64,000 nucleotides of DNA from Hymenobacter sp. J193 (GTDB taxonomy: Bacteria; Bacteroidota; Bacteroidia; Cytophagales; Hymenobacteraceae). Made by a program: the position numbers and the translations under genes. Shown one piece after another: positions 1 through 8,675 of the stretch. A model generated the notes under the pieces. That model was not told where the DNA came from. It saw only the letters and a list, made by a program, of their open reading frames with translations, and searched no databases. The stretch's first letter is position 1, and each line of letters starts with the position of its first letter. The stretch is from NCBI RefSeq assembly GCF_024700075.1, contig NZ_JAJONE010000001.1:1240001-1304000 (forward strand), written 5' to 3'.

Positions 1-624
1 GTAAGCGGCGTTCAGATCGGCCAGCACTTCCTTGGTGATGTCGATGTCTTTGCGGCCGTAGGCTATGGCTCCGCCGGGCGCCGAAATCAGGATGAGGCGG
101 TAGCCGTTGGCTTTGCCGTAGGCCTCCACCTGCTTGTCTACACGGTCCAGCACCTGCTTCGTCATGCGGGCTTCTTCCTCGGCGGCCTGCTGCTGCAGCT
201 TCTGCTGCTCCTGCCCGCCCTTGATGCGCTGCATCTCCAGCTGCTGCTCAGTGGCGGCGCGCTGCTCCTGGGTGAGGGCCCCGGCCGTTTGCTGGTACTT
301 CTGCACCGCGCTCTGGAACTGGCGGCCGATGGCGTCGTTCTGGGCGCTCCACTTTTTCACTTTCGCCTCGAAGCTCTTGCGGGCATCCTTCATGGCCTGG
401 TAGCCTTCCAGCAGCTTTTCCGATTCCACGTAGGCTACTTTATCGGTGTCGGCTACGGCTTCCAGGGCAGTGGTGGCCTGGCTGGTAGAGTCGGTGCTGA
501 TGGCTACTTTGCGGGTTGGAGCCGCCGGGGCAGCCGCGGGCTTGCTGGCAAAGTGCAGGTAAAACAATACGGCCACGGCAATGACCAGTACCGCGTCAAT
601 AACGAGGCGCAAAGGGTTGTTCAT
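1..624 (-). CDS. OmpH/Skp-family periplasmic chaperone (C-terminus beyond window)
   Basis: Read on the minus strand from the ATG at 624; the frame stays open to base 1, so the C-terminus is missing. About residues 8-24 form one hydrophobic segment (VIDAVLVIAVAVLFYLHF), a signal anchor or uncleaved signal. An Ala/Thr-rich linker follows, then KVAYVESEKLLEGYQAM, the usual start of the OmpH/Skp core, then a long Gln/Glu/Lys-rich helical coiled coil, then a beta return (YRLILISAPGGAIAYG). Skp-type proteins hold unfolded outer-membrane proteins in the periplasm. The leader just upstream (625-645) is pyrimidine-rich on the coding strand and has no Shine-Dalgarno site. The family call is firm; the exact role is inferred. 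Confidence 0.85.
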   Translation of the reverse strand, partial: MNNPLRLVIDAVLVIAVAVLFYLHFASKPAAAPAAPTRKVAISTDSTSQATTALEAVADTDKVAYVESEKLLEGYQAMKDARKSFEAKVKKWSAQNDAIGRQFQSAVQKYQQTAGALTQEQRAATEQQLEMQRIKGGQEQQKLQQQAAEEEARMTKQVLDRVDKQVEAYGKANGYRLILISAPGGAIAYGRKDIDITKEVLADLNAAY

Positions 625-695
625 TAGAAAAAGAAAGAAAAAACGGGTAAGCAGCCGGTCAATGGCTCCCCAAAGAAAAGGATTTTCTGGCTGGA

Positions 696-960
696 TGTGA
701 GGTAATGTGCTAATGTGGAGAATGTGCTTGATGTGCTAATGGTCTGTCATTGCGAGCCAAGCGAAGCAATCCGGCCTTTTCAGAACCAGACACTTTTTTC
801 TACCACCAAGCCCCTGAAGTGCGCACGTCAGGGCTTGGTGAATTTCAGGGCTTGGTGCATTGCCCAGTACGGATTGCTTCGCTTGGCTCGCAATGACACG
901 TTCCCATCATCAGCACATCAGCCCATTCTCCACATTAGCACATCAGCACATTACCTCACA
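696..960. repeat. Compound inverted-repeat element, core type A (copy 1, inverted)
   Basis: This fills most of the 330-base gap between the OmpH gene and the desuccinylase gene. Outer arms (696-741 and 911-960) are degenerate copies of words such as AATGTGCTAATGTG and are reverse complements of each other. Inside lies a near-perfect inverted pair, 745-772 and 871-898 (TCATTGCGAGCCAAGCGAAG type). At the centre is a further hairpin at about 806-841 (ACCAAGCCCCTGA against TCAGGGCTTGGT). The core sequence is in reverse orientation relative to the copies at 12323 and 34050. The right arm contains the TGA stop of the neighbouring gene (956-958). No coding gene is apparent here. Confidence 0.85.
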
Positions 961-2017
961 TTAAATCGTCGTCTTCCGGCTCGGGCTCGGTGGCGCGGCT
1001 GGGCTTTTCCTCGAAGGGCGGGCTCAGATCTACCCGGCTGAAGGCGGCATCGGTGCGGCCGATGTGCAGCAGCGCGTCGCCCTGGTTTACCACGGGCATG
1101 TGGTTGAGCCCTACCACGTAGCCGCTCACCATCGACTCCAGCTTCACCGACATCTGCCCGTAGGGGTCGGTGATGGTACCGAACACCTGCCCTTTTTCCA
1201 GGTAGTCGCCCAGCTGCACGTCGCTCCGAAAAAGGCCCGCAAACTTGGCCCGCAGCCAGGTATGGCGGGGGCAGATGATGCCGGGCCGGGCCACCGGGGC
1301 GGCCGGCGGGGCCATGCCCAGGTGGTGCAGTACCCGAAACGTGCCCGCCAGCGCCAGCTCAATCCCAGCCTCGTCAAACCGCAAAGACTCCCCGGTTTCG
1401 TACACAATAATGCGCCTTCCCTCCCGCATGGCGGCCTCGCGCAAGGAGCCCGGCCGCAGCCCCGAGTGCAGCGTGAATGGGGCGCCGAATGCGGCCGCCA
1501 GGGCATCGGTTTCGGCATCTTCGCCCAGCAGGCACCGCACCTGCGGAGCATTGGAGCGGGCCGCTCCACCCGTGTGAAAATCAATGCCGTAGTCGACCAA
1601 AGGCATGATTTCGCGCATGAAGCGGTGGGCCACGCGGCTGGCCAGGGAGCCGCGCGGGTTGCCTGGAAATGAGCGGTTCACGTCCTTGCCGTCGGGCACC
1701 TCGCGGGAGAAGTTCAGGAAGCCGTAAATGTTGAGCAGGGGAATGGCAATGATGGAGCCCCGCAGTGGCCGCAGCAGCTCCCGCCGGATCAGGCGCCGGA
1801 TGGTTTCCACCCCGTTCACCTCGTCGCCGTGCATGCCCGCCATCAGCAGCACCGTGGGGCCGGGCTCCGAGGAGCGGTACACGTTCACGGGCACATCAAT
1901 GACGGTGCCCGAGGGCAGCTTGGAAATCACCAGCCGCGTGGTGGCCCGCTCGCCCGGCTTAATGGTGAGGCCATTGAGGTGAAAATCGGCGGGTGCAACA
2001 GTGGCGGATGAGGTCAT
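956..2017 (-). CDS. Succinylglutamate desuccinylase/aspartoacylase-family zinc carboxypeptidase
   Basis: 353 residues from the ATG at 2017. The AstE/AspA fold (M14-like amidohydrolase) is supported by GMHGDEVNG near residue 77, which carries the zinc-binding His and Glu, by the third zinc ligand in DFHTGG near residue 142, and by a C-terminal beta domain with a biotinyl/barrel-like ending. Members hydrolyse N-acyl amino acids or peptide-like amides; the substrate here cannot be read. It is the last gene of a three-gene set with a RimB-like protease and a RimK ligase, so action on amino-acid or poly-glutamate conjugates is a reasonable inference. The larger open frame running on into rimK is an artefact of the frameshift there. 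The stop codon sits inside the repeat arm at 911-960. Confidence 0.85.
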   Translation of the reverse strand: MTSSATVAPADFHLNGLTIKPGERATTRLVISKLPSGTVIDVPVNVYRSSEPGPTVLLMAGMHGDEVNGVETIRRLIRRELLRPLRGSIIAIPLLNIYGFLNFSREVPDGKDVNRSFPGNPRGSLASRVAHRFMREIMPLVDYGIDFHTGGAARSNAPQVRCLLGEDAETDALAAAFGAPFTLHSGLRPGSLREAAMREGRRIIVYETGESLRFDEAGIELALAGTFRVLHHLGMAPPAAPVARPGIICPRHTWLRAKFAGLFRSDVQLGDYLEKGQVFGTITDPYGQMSVKLESMVSGYVVGLNHMPVVNQGDALLHIGRTDAAFSRVDLSPPFEEKPSRATEPEPEDDDLM

Positions 2018-2157
2018 GCAGAAGTGGGCCAGAGACGCGGGGCAGAACGAAGCCGCGCCTTTACGGGAATACGGAAAGTACGCTTCGGCCGCCAGACTAC
2101 TTTTCCTTACCCGCTCACGCGGCAACCACCCCAACCGCTGAGCTGCACTACGGGCGG

Positions 2158-3103
2158 TTAATCTGCCTGGGTGTCGGGCATGGCTGCGGGGGCGGTCTTG
2201 CCGGTCTTGGAGGCTTTGGGCTTGGTCTTCCGGGCTATATCGGCCGTGTACTCGATGATTTTGCCGGCAATATCGAGGCCGGTGGCTTTTTCGATGCCTT
2301 CGAGGCCGGGGGGAGGAATTAACTTCCAGCACCAAGGGGCCACGAACACTCTGGAGCATATCCACGCCGGCTATGCCCAGGCCCAGGGCTTTGGTGGCCA
2401 GCAGGGCGGCGGCTTTTTCGGCCCGGGTGAGCTTCACCAGCTTGCCGGTACCACCCCGGTGCAGGTTCGAGCGAAACTCGCCCTCCTTGCCCTGGCGCTT
2501 CATGGCGCCCACCACTTCCCCGTTCACCACGAAGGCGCGCAGGTCGGCACCCTTGCTCTCGGCAATGAACTCCTGCACAATGATGCGCGCCTTGAGGTTA
2601 TGAAATGCCTCGATGACGGACTGGGCGGCTTTTTCAGTTTCGGCCAGCACCACGCCCAGGCCCTGGGTGCCCTCCAGCAGCTTGATGATGACGGGCGCCC
2701 CGCCTACCTGCCGGATCATTTCGGGCACTTCCTCGGAGGAGTTGGTGAAGGCCGTTTTGGGCATGCCCACGCCGGCCCGGCTCAGGATCTGCATGGAGCG
2801 GAGCTTGTCGCGGCTGCGCACAATGGCCTGGCTTTCAATGGCAGTGCGCACCTTCATCATCTCAAACTGGCGCACCACGGCCGTGCCGTAGAACGTGACG
2901 GATGCCCCGATGCGCGGAATGATGGCGTCGAAGCCAATAAGAGGCTGGCCCTGGTAGATAATGCTGGGCGCGCCTTTTTCGAGCACTAGGTTACACTGCA
3001 GATGGTCGACGACCACGGCCTCGTGGCCGCGCTGGGTTGCAGCTTCCACCAGGCGGGTAGTAGAATACAGCTTCGGCTCGCGCGAAAGAATCGCCAGTTT
3101 CAT
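2158..3103 (-). pseudogene. rimK: RimK-type ATP-grasp glutamate ligase, frameshifted
   Basis: The product begins [20 protein letters not shown] at 3103 and shows the RimK ATP-grasp series: a pre-ATP domain, [51 protein letters not shown], then VLEVNSSPG, the metal and phosphate loop. At a run of six G on the plus strand (2308-2313) one extra base moves the frame. Removing it joins SSP to [20 protein letters not shown] and gives a normal 314-residue protein ending at 2158 with a Lys-rich tail. RimK enzymes add glutamate to the C-terminus of ribosomal protein S6 or related targets. The break lies in the last fifth of the gene, after most active-site residues. A sequencing error in the homopolymer is as likely as a true mutation or phase variation. 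Confidence 0.85.
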
Positions 3104-3170
3104 GGAGAGAGGTGCTTGGAGAAGGTAGAGAGCAGAAGCGGGCGGCAAAGATGCGAAAAGCCCAACAGGT

Positions 3171-3653
3171 TTAGCGGGGCCGGGCGGCTCGGTGCGTTTC
3201 GCGGTACGAAACGTTGCGGCGCAGCACATCCACCACCAGCCGCCGTTGCCGCAGCAAAGAACGGCCAATCAAAACCGGATACCGCATATCGGAGCGGTCG
3301 GAAAGCGAAAATTCCGTTTCGATGTTCTCATTGAACAGGCGCAACACGGCCCGAATGACGTATCGTTCCTGCACTTCCCCGTTGGAAGAGCGAATATCCC
3401 GCCGCGAGAAGGCCGCGAACTGCATGGCCCGGCCATCGAAGTTGGGGTGCGAGGGGTCGAGCAGCTGCACGTGCAGCACGCGCCGGCCATCAGGCCGCGT
3501 TTCCTCGTGCATGTTGGAGCAGTGAATGGCGCCGGTGTACGCGCCGGTATCTACCTTGGCCTCCACCCCCCAGAGCTGCAATTCCGGAAAATCGACCAGC
3601 TCACGCCGTCCCACTACCCGCTTCGGTACCCGCTGCTTTTTCATGGAAGGCAA
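3171..3653 (-). CDS. RimB-like protease (RimK/LysX-associated, retropepsin-like fold)
   Basis: 160 residues. The sequence [20 protein letters not shown] followed by [16 protein letters not shown] matches the 'ATP-dependent zinc protease' / RimK-LysX family (Pfam Zn_protease), in which D-T-G is the aspartyl-protease-like motif; [11 protein letters not shown] near the C-terminus is the second conserved block. In Pseudomonas a member of this family (RimB) sits beside RimK and affects its activity. Here it is the first gene, 67 bases upstream of rimK on the same strand. The start could be the ATG at 3653 or the one at 3644 (MKKQRV). Catalytic activity is known only from the family. Confidence 0.8.
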   Translation of the reverse strand: MPSMKKQRVPKRVVGRRELVDFPELQLWGVEAKVDTGAYTGAIHCSNMHEETRPDGRRVLHVQLLDPSHPNFDGRAMQFAAFSRRDIRSSNGEVQERYVIRAVLRLFNENIETEFSLSDRSDMRYPVLIGRSLLRQRRLVVDVLRRNVSYRETHRAARPR

Positions 3654-3660
3654 GATAGAG

Positions 3661-3939
3661 TTAATGTGCTAATGTGGGTTTAATGTGCTGCGCTTCGCTA
3701 ATGTGGGGAATGTGGGCAATGTGCTATCATGGCGAGGAGGCACGACGACGCCATGCATCCTGGGCAACGTGTCAGACCCTGAGATGTAAAAAGCCCTTTC
3801 CCGCTGCGTACGGGAAAGGACTTTCTGGTAGAAAAACGGGACGAGCATTGCCTAGGACGGATGATTTCGCGCGGCTCGCCATGACACATTCCCCTATTAG
3901 CACATTATGCACATTAGCGAAGCGCAGCACATTCACTAC
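3661..3939. repeat. Compound inverted-repeat element, core type A (copy 2, degenerate)
   Basis: Arms made of AATGTGCTAATGTG words enclose a diverged type-A core. Within the arms a 24-base block (AATGTGCTGCGCTTCG and onward) occurs on the left and as its exact reverse complement on the right, ending near 3933. The core shares with the other copies CCTGGGCAACG, then an inner hairpin at about 3789-3821 (CCCTTTCCCG against CGGGAAAGG), then TTTCTGGTAGAA. The right arm reaches the TAG stop (3936-3938) of the sugar dehydrogenase gene. The gap holds no supported gene. Confidence 0.75.
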
Positions 3940-5060
3940 GCTTTGTAGCTGATGCGGTAGACGGCGTCGTTCTGGTCGTCGGAGACGAGCAGGGAGCCAT
4001 CGGGCAGCACCAGCAGGCACACGGGGCGGCCCCAGCTTTGCTGGCCCTGGAGCCAGCCTTCGGCGAAGGTTTCGTAGCCCAGAGCCTTTTTACCGGTGGC
4101 ATCGAGGCGCACCAGGCTGATACGGTAGCCGAGCTTTTTGCTGCGGTTCCAGGAGCCGTGCTCAGGAATGAAAATCTGGTTGCGGTACTGGGCCGGAAAC
4201 TGCTTGCCGGTATAGAACTTCAAACCCAGCGCGGCCACGTGCGGCCCCAGCTTCTGGGCCGGCGCCACGTAGGTGCTCTGATTTTTGCCGGCACCAAACT
4301 GCGGGTCGCGCACGTCGCCGGCAAAGAAGTACGGGAAGCCGAAGTGCTGGCCGGAGCTGGCGGCCCGGTTCAGCTCGTCGGCGGGCAGGTTGTCGCCCAG
4401 TTGGTCGCGGCCGTTGTCGGTAAACCACATAGCCTTGTCCTGGGGGCTCCAGTCGAAGCCCACGGTATTGCGCACCCCGTAGGCCACGGTTTCGAGGCCG
4501 GTGCCATCAGCGTTGAGGCGGTTGATGGTGGCGTAGATAGGCTCTTCCGGCTCACACACGTTGCAGGGCGCGCCCACCGGCACGTAGAGCTTGCCATCGG
4601 GCCCGAAGCTGATGTACTTGAAGCCGTGCCACTCTTTGTTGGGCAGCTTGTCGTACACCACTACGGGCTTGGGCTTCTGCTTGAGGCGCGCCGCAATGTT
4701 GTCGTAGCGCACGATGCGGTGGATTTCGCCCACGTACAGGGCTCCGTTGCGCACGGCCACGCCGTTGGGCGAGTTCAGACCGGTAGCTACCGTCACCACT
4801 TCATCGGCGCGGCCGTCTTTGTTGCGGTCGGGCAGGGCGTACACCTTGTCGTCCTTGGTGCCCACGTACACGGTACCGTCGGGGCCTACGGCCAGCTCGC
4901 GGGCACTTTTCACGCCCCGGGCAAAGTAGCTGATGACGAAGCCCTTGGGGAGCTTGATTTTGGCGAGGTTGGTATCGGCGGCCGAGGGCGCGGGCGCCGT
5001 GGTGAAGGCCAAAGCCAGCGGGGCCAGCACGGCAAGCGGAAGAAGATGGCGCAGTTTCAT
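3936..5060 (-). CDS. PQQ-dependent sugar dehydrogenase-like protein (GDH/sorbosone dehydrogenase beta-propeller)
   Basis: 374 residues with a Sec signal peptide (MKLRHLLPLAVLAPLALAF). The mature part opens with IKLPKGFVISYFARGVKSAR and repeats propeller blades ending in G.VYVGT-type strands; VATGLNSPNGVAVRNGALYV, YGVRNTVGFDWSPQ and FIPEHGSWNRSKKLGYRI are typical of the glucose/sorbosone dehydrogenase family (Pfam GSDH). The Arg and His of those last motifs belong to the region that holds the quinone in characterised members. It probably works in the periplasm as an aldose oxidoreductase, but many homologues have unknown substrates. It is monocistronic, with a repeat element directly at its stop. 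Confidence 0.85.
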   Translation of the reverse strand: MKLRHLLPLAVLAPLALAFTTAPAPSAADTNLAKIKLPKGFVISYFARGVKSARELAVGPDGTVYVGTKDDKVYALPDRNKDGRADEVVTVATGLNSPNGVAVRNGALYVGEIHRIVRYDNIAARLKQKPKPVVVYDKLPNKEWHGFKYISFGPDGKLYVPVGAPCNVCEPEEPIYATINRLNADGTGLETVAYGVRNTVGFDWSPQDKAMWFTDNGRDQLGDNLPADELNRAASSGQHFGFPYFFAGDVRDPQFGAGKNQSTYVAPAQKLGPHVAALGLKFYTGKQFPAQYRNQIFIPEHGSWNRSKKLGYRISLVRLDATGKKALGYETFAEGWLQGQQSWGRPVCLLVLPDGSLLVSDDQNDAVYRISYKA

Positions 5061-5124
5061 ACTGCGTCAAACCAGCCCGCCGCCGCTAAGGTTGCGCGAT
5101 TTGGTCTGAGGCGGCGCTGGCCGG

Positions 5125-5415
5125 CTACTGCTGCCCGTCACGCTGGCGCAGCAGACGCTCGTACTCACGCTCCGAGAGCTGCCCGCGGTTGATATTGCCG
5201 TAGGTGCCGAGGCCCTGGAAAAACACGCCAATGCCCCAGAACAGCGTTGACCACACCGGCCAGGGCAGCGGGTCGGCGTCGCGGCCCGTCACAAACCAGA
5301 TAACCCACAGCAGGGTATTCACGAACACGTACGTGAGCAGGTGAGACTTGAATTTGGCCCGGGCCTTCGCCATACGCCAGAGTTGGGGGTCGCGGGGAGT
5401 AGTGGTCGTTTCCAT
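5125..5415 (-). CDS. Small 2TM-domain membrane protein
   Basis: 96 residues from the ATG at 5415 (METTTTPRD); an upstream in-frame ATG at 5451 would add 12. After a soluble helix (PQLWRMAKARAKFKSHLLTY) come two transmembrane segments, YVFVNTLLWVIWFVTG and WSTLFWGIGVFFQGLGTYG, and a charged tail. This is the layout of the Pfam 2TM domain, a small Bacteroidota and actinobacterial domain often found next to, or fused to, LytTR regulators and histidine kinases. Function is unknown; no such partner is adjacent here. Confidence 0.75.
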   Translation of the reverse strand: METTTTPRDPQLWRMAKARAKFKSHLLTYVFVNTLLWVIWFVTGRDADPLPWPVWSTLFWGIGVFFQGLGTYGNINRGQLSEREYERLLRQRDGQQ

Positions 5416-5579
5416 GGTGCAGGACAAGTTTTGGGGTGATTGATGATTCAAACCTACCCGGCTTCTTCGCGCTTTCCTGCTTTACTTTACCCAAGCGTCG
5501 GTTCCCAGGGTTGAGGCGTCGAAACTGCCTACCGAACGAAAAGCCATTCTTATCCTGACGCTGCCTTGCCAGCCCATTT

Positions 5580-6143
5580 ATGCCCTCCCCCACTCCACCT
5601 GCTTCCTGGCGCGACGCCCCCGCCTTCGGCCGCATCCGCCTCTACCAGGGCGACATCACCAAGCTCGACACCGCGGCCATAGTAAATGCTGCCAACACCA
5701 GCCTGCTGGGCGGCGGGGGCGTGGACGGGGCCATTCACCGCGCGGGCGGCCCGGCCATTCTGGATGCATGCCGGCAGATCTGGGCGCGGCAGGGCGGCTG
5801 CCCGCCCGGCGAGGCCGTGCTCACTAACGGTGGGCGCTTGCCGGCACATTACGTCATTCACACCGTGGGGCCGGTTTGGCAGGGCGGCCACAAGCAGGAG
5901 CCGGAGCTGCTGGCCCGCTGCTACCGCAATAGCCTGGCCCTGGCCGAGCAGCACCAAGTGGAAAGCGTGGCGTTTCCAGGCATCAGCACGGGCATCTACG
6001 GCTACCCCAAAGCCGAGGCGGCCGCCGTAGCCGTGCGGGAAGCACGGGTGTTTCTGGCGGAGCATGCATTTCCTGGCACGGTGGTTTTTGTGGTTTTTGA
6101 TGAAGAAGCCCGCCGCTTCTACGAGCAGGCCCTGCAAGCCTGA
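5580..6143 (+). CDS. Macro-domain O-acetyl-ADP-ribose deacetylase
   Basis: 187 residues forming a single macro domain: IRLYQGDITKLDTAAIVNAA, NTSLLGGGGVDGAIHRAGG, HVIHTVGP-type strand (YVIHTVGPVW) and AFPGISTGIYGYP. The aspartates and the GGGGVDGAI loop place it in the MacroD/YmdB class, which hydrolyses O-acetyl-ADP-ribose and removes mono-ADP-ribose from proteins. It ends one base before the convergent hydrolase gene (6145). No ADP-ribosyltransferase is visible nearby, so its target cannot be inferred. Confidence 0.9.
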   Translation: MPSPTPPASWRDAPAFGRIRLYQGDITKLDTAAIVNAANTSLLGGGGVDGAIHRAGGPAILDACRQIWARQGGCPPGEAVLTNGGRLPAHYVIHTVGPVWQGGHKQEPELLARCYRNSLALAEQHQVESVAFPGISTGIYGYPKAEAAAVAVREARVFLAEHAFPGTVVFVVFDEEARRFYEQALQA

Positions 6144-6144
6144 G

Positions 6145-6936
6145 CTACCAGCGCACCCCGGGGTGACGGCGCAGGTAGGCCGCCACATCGTAGAGCAGCC
6201 CGCCGTGCCCGGCCTCCAGCAGCACAGTCTGCGCTCCTTTGATGCTGGCAATAAACCGCGCCAGCTCAGCGTGCGGAATCACCCGGTCGTGGCGACCCAG
6301 GAAGAACGTGACGGGTATCTGGTGCTGATTGAGGAGCCGACTGAGTTTCGTGAGCTGAAACGTGAGCTGCCGAAAGCCCAGCCAACTGCGGTAAACGCGC
6401 AGGCGCTTTTCGCGGCTGTCGAGCTGCCAGCGGGCAAAGCGTACGAGGCCACTGTGCACCAGGCGGCGCTCCTCCAGGGTATCGAGCCAGCCCAGCAGGC
6501 GCTGGGGGCGCAGCACGGCCCGGCCCAGCACCCCGCGCATCCAGGGCGGATAGGTTGCCAGGGTATACCAAAACTGGCGCTGCAGGCCGTCGGGGGCAAT
6601 CAGCCAGAGCTTTTCTACCCGCCCGGGATGCTGCTCCAGCAGCGTGAGGGCAAACTTGGCGCCCATGCTAAACGCCAGCAGCCCGAAGCTTTCAACACCT
6701 TCCCGTTCCAATACCTCGGTCAGCAGCTCACCCAAGCGTTTTTTGGTGAGTGGCGCATCGATGCGGGCCAAGCGGCTGCGGCCGTGGTAGAACAAATCGA
6801 AGCTCAGCACTGAAACCTCTGGACCCAGCACCTCCAGCCAGCTGCGCCAGTAGCTTTCCTGCTGCCCGTAGCCGTGAAACGCCAGCACTACCCGCGGCCC
6901 GGTTCCGTAGCGCCGGTAATGCAGCAGGGTTTTCAT
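6145..6936 (-). CDS. Alpha/beta hydrolase
   Basis: 263 residues from the ATG at 6936 (MKTLLHYRRYGTGPRVVLAF). The oxyanion-loop motif FHGYGQ, the nucleophile elbow GLLAFSMGAKFAL (S-M-G), a likely acid in FLGRHDRVIPH and the final His in LEAGHGGLLYD give a complete Ser-Asp-His set. A cap domain lies between the elbow and the acid. The substrate is unknown; the family includes esterases and C-C hydrolases. A longer open frame begins at 7038, but its first part lacks fold features and the HGYG region starts at the usual distance from the chosen ATG. Confidence 0.8.
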   Translation of the reverse strand: MKTLLHYRRYGTGPRVVLAFHGYGQQESYWRSWLEVLGPEVSVLSFDLFYHGRSRLARIDAPLTKKRLGELLTEVLEREGVESFGLLAFSMGAKFALTLLEQHPGRVEKLWLIAPDGLQRQFWYTLATYPPWMRGVLGRAVLRPQRLLGWLDTLEERRLVHSGLVRFARWQLDSREKRLRVYRSWLGFRQLTFQLTKLSRLLNQHQIPVTFFLGRHDRVIPHAELARFIASIKGAQTVLLEAGHGGLLYDVAAYLRRHPGVRW

Positions 6937-7092
6937 GGGGTTATGTTTGGGTGACACGTGACGGGTAACACGCGCCACGCAGCGGAAGTGTCCGGCGGAT
7001 GGCCGCTTTACGGCCGCCAGCAGGAAGGCTGGCTTCAACCCTTCGACAGGCTGCTGCCAGGCGCGCCTGTCACCTGTTACTTCATCACCTAA

Positions 7093-7644
7093 TTATAGTT
7101 TTGATACGCCGCCGGACACGATGAACTTCATGACTTCGCTGCTGGGCAGCTCCAGGTAGGTTACGCTTTCCTTGGGTACCAGCTGCAGCTCGCCCGAGAA
7201 GTTGTAGGAGTGCGGGTAATACACAGCCATCAGCTCGGGGCGGTGCAGGCCGGCAATGTCGTCGCAGGTGGCAAAGCCCAGGCGGTAAGCTTTGGTTTCC
7301 TCATTCACGCACACCAGCACCGGGCGGTTGAACTTCTGGTTGTCGCCCACGAAGGCATCAAACAAGTCCTTCAGGCTGGAGTAGATGATGCTGACCAGCG
7401 GGGTGCGGTGCAGAATCCGCTCGGCCAGTACCAGCAAAGGGCGCACGGCCAGGGAGCGGGCAATAAACCCCACGACAGTGACGAGCACGAACATGGTGAG
7501 CAGCCCCAGGCCCGGGTATTTTTCACTGTCGATGTTCATCAGCCCGTCGATCCAGAAAAACAGGGCCACCAGGATGTACACCGTCAGCACGATGGGCGCT
7601 ACCAGCAGCAGCCCATTGAGGAAATATTTGATGAGTTTACCCAT
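7093..7644 (-). CDS. DUF502 membrane protein
   Basis: 183 residues. Two N-terminal transmembrane helices (YFLNGLLLVAPIVLTVYILV and LGLLTMFVLVTVVGFIA) are followed by VLAERILHRTPLVSIIYSSL, a motif characteristic of DUF502, then a soluble beta domain. DUF502 proteins are widespread in bacteria and plants (plant COV1 homologues); their biochemical function is unknown. It follows ispH and cmk on the same strand, 81 bases after the ispH stop, and may be cotranscribed. Confidence 0.85.
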   Translation of the reverse strand: MGKLIKYFLNGLLLVAPIVLTVYILVALFFWIDGLMNIDSEKYPGLGLLTMFVLVTVVGFIARSLAVRPLLVLAERILHRTPLVSIIYSSLKDLFDAFVGDNQKFNRPVLVCVNEETKAYRLGFATCDDIAGLHRPELMAVYYPHSYNFSGELQLVPKESVTYLELPSSEVMKFIVSGGVSKL

Positions 7645-7725
7645 AACAGGCGGAAGCTACGCAAGAAAGCCCGGCCAAAACGGCCGGGCCTGAGAAAATT
7701 ACCACATTCGGGCCCGACGCCTAAG

Positions 7726-8610
7726 CTACACGGCCGCTTCGGGCACAATCGAAATCCGGTCGGCTACGCGCTGCATCAGCCACATGGGCGTGCTGGTAGC
7801 CCCGCAGATGCCTACCGAGTGCGCCGCCTCAAACCAGGATTCATCCAGTTCCTGCTCGTTTTCCACGAAGTAGCTGCGCGGGTTGGTTTGATTGACGACC
7901 GAGAACAGGGCCTTGCCATTGGAGCTTTTGCGCCCGCTCACGAAGATGATAACGTCGTGTTCAGTAGCAAAGCGGCGCAGAGCCGGCTCGCGGTTGCTTA
8001 CCTGCCGGCAGATGCTGTCGTTGGCATCAAAGGCCTCCAGGGAGCCGCCAGCCGCCTGAATGCGTTCCTCTATGAGCTGCTTCATGCGGTAGAAGCCCGC
8101 CGTGCTTTTGGTGGTCTGGCTGAACAGGGTAACGGGCCGCGTGAAGTCAATCTGGTCGAGGTCTTCCTCGTGCATGACAATGATGGCGCGGTTGCCGGTC
8201 TGTCCGTTCAGGCCCGTCACCTCGGCGTGCCCAGGCTGGCCGTAGAGCACAATCTGACCATCCTGCCGCGTGGTGGCATCAAAGGCGTGCTTCACGCGGT
8301 TCTGGAGCTTGAGCACCACCGGGCAGGAAGCATCAATCAGCTCCAGGTTATTTTCCAGGGCCAGCTGATAGGTTTCCGGCGGCTCGCCATGGGCCCGGAT
8401 CAGCACTTTGCAGTCGTGCAGGGTGCCGAGTTGCTCCCGGTCGATGATGCGCAAACCCAGGGCGTGCAGGCGCTCCACTTCCATACGGTTGTGCACAATG
8501 TCGCCCAGGCAATACAGCGTCGGCTCGTGCGCCAGCTCGTCTTCGGCCATCTGAATGGCAAATTCGACGCCGAAGCAGTAGCCGGAATTTTTATCGATGG
8601 TAACGTTCAT
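7726..8610 (-). CDS. ispH: 4-hydroxy-3-methylbut-2-enyl diphosphate reductase
   Basis: 294 residues, the normal length for IspH (LytB). It catalyses the last step of the MEP isoprenoid pathway, producing IPP and DMAPP with an [4Fe-4S] cluster. The three cluster cysteines are in NSGYCFGVEFAI (residue 12), DASCPVV and NDSICRQVSNRE; the conserved FSQTTKST and SSNGKALFSV blocks and the catalytic Glu region are present. It lies 65 bases downstream of cmk on the same strand. Confidence 0.95.
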   Translation of the reverse strand: MNVTIDKNSGYCFGVEFAIQMAEDELAHEPTLYCLGDIVHNRMEVERLHALGLRIIDREQLGTLHDCKVLIRAHGEPPETYQLALENNLELIDASCPVVLKLQNRVKHAFDATTRQDGQIVLYGQPGHAEVTGLNGQTGNRAIIVMHEEDLDQIDFTRPVTLFSQTTKSTAGFYRMKQLIEERIQAAGGSLEAFDANDSICRQVSNREPALRRFATEHDVIIFVSGRKSSNGKALFSVVNQTNPRSYFVENEQELDESWFEAAHSVGICGATSTPMWLMQRVADRISIVPEAAV

Positions 8611-8675
8611 GGATTCTGTTTCTACAACGCAAGCCCGCGTTTAGTGCAACTTTCGCGCCCGAATATGAACAGCCG

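Noticed and set aside
696..960. A CRISPR array in the repeat-rich gap
   Set aside because: Repeats are inverted and degenerate rather than regularly spaced direct repeats, and no cas genes are present.
2171..2989. A 272-residue plus-strand open frame
   Set aside because: Antisense shadow of rimK, produced by high GC codon use.
956..3268. A single 770-residue RimK-desuccinylase fusion protein
   Set aside because: The linking segment after SSP is Arg/Pro/His-rich without fold features, and removing one G from the run restores a normal RimK C-terminus and stop.
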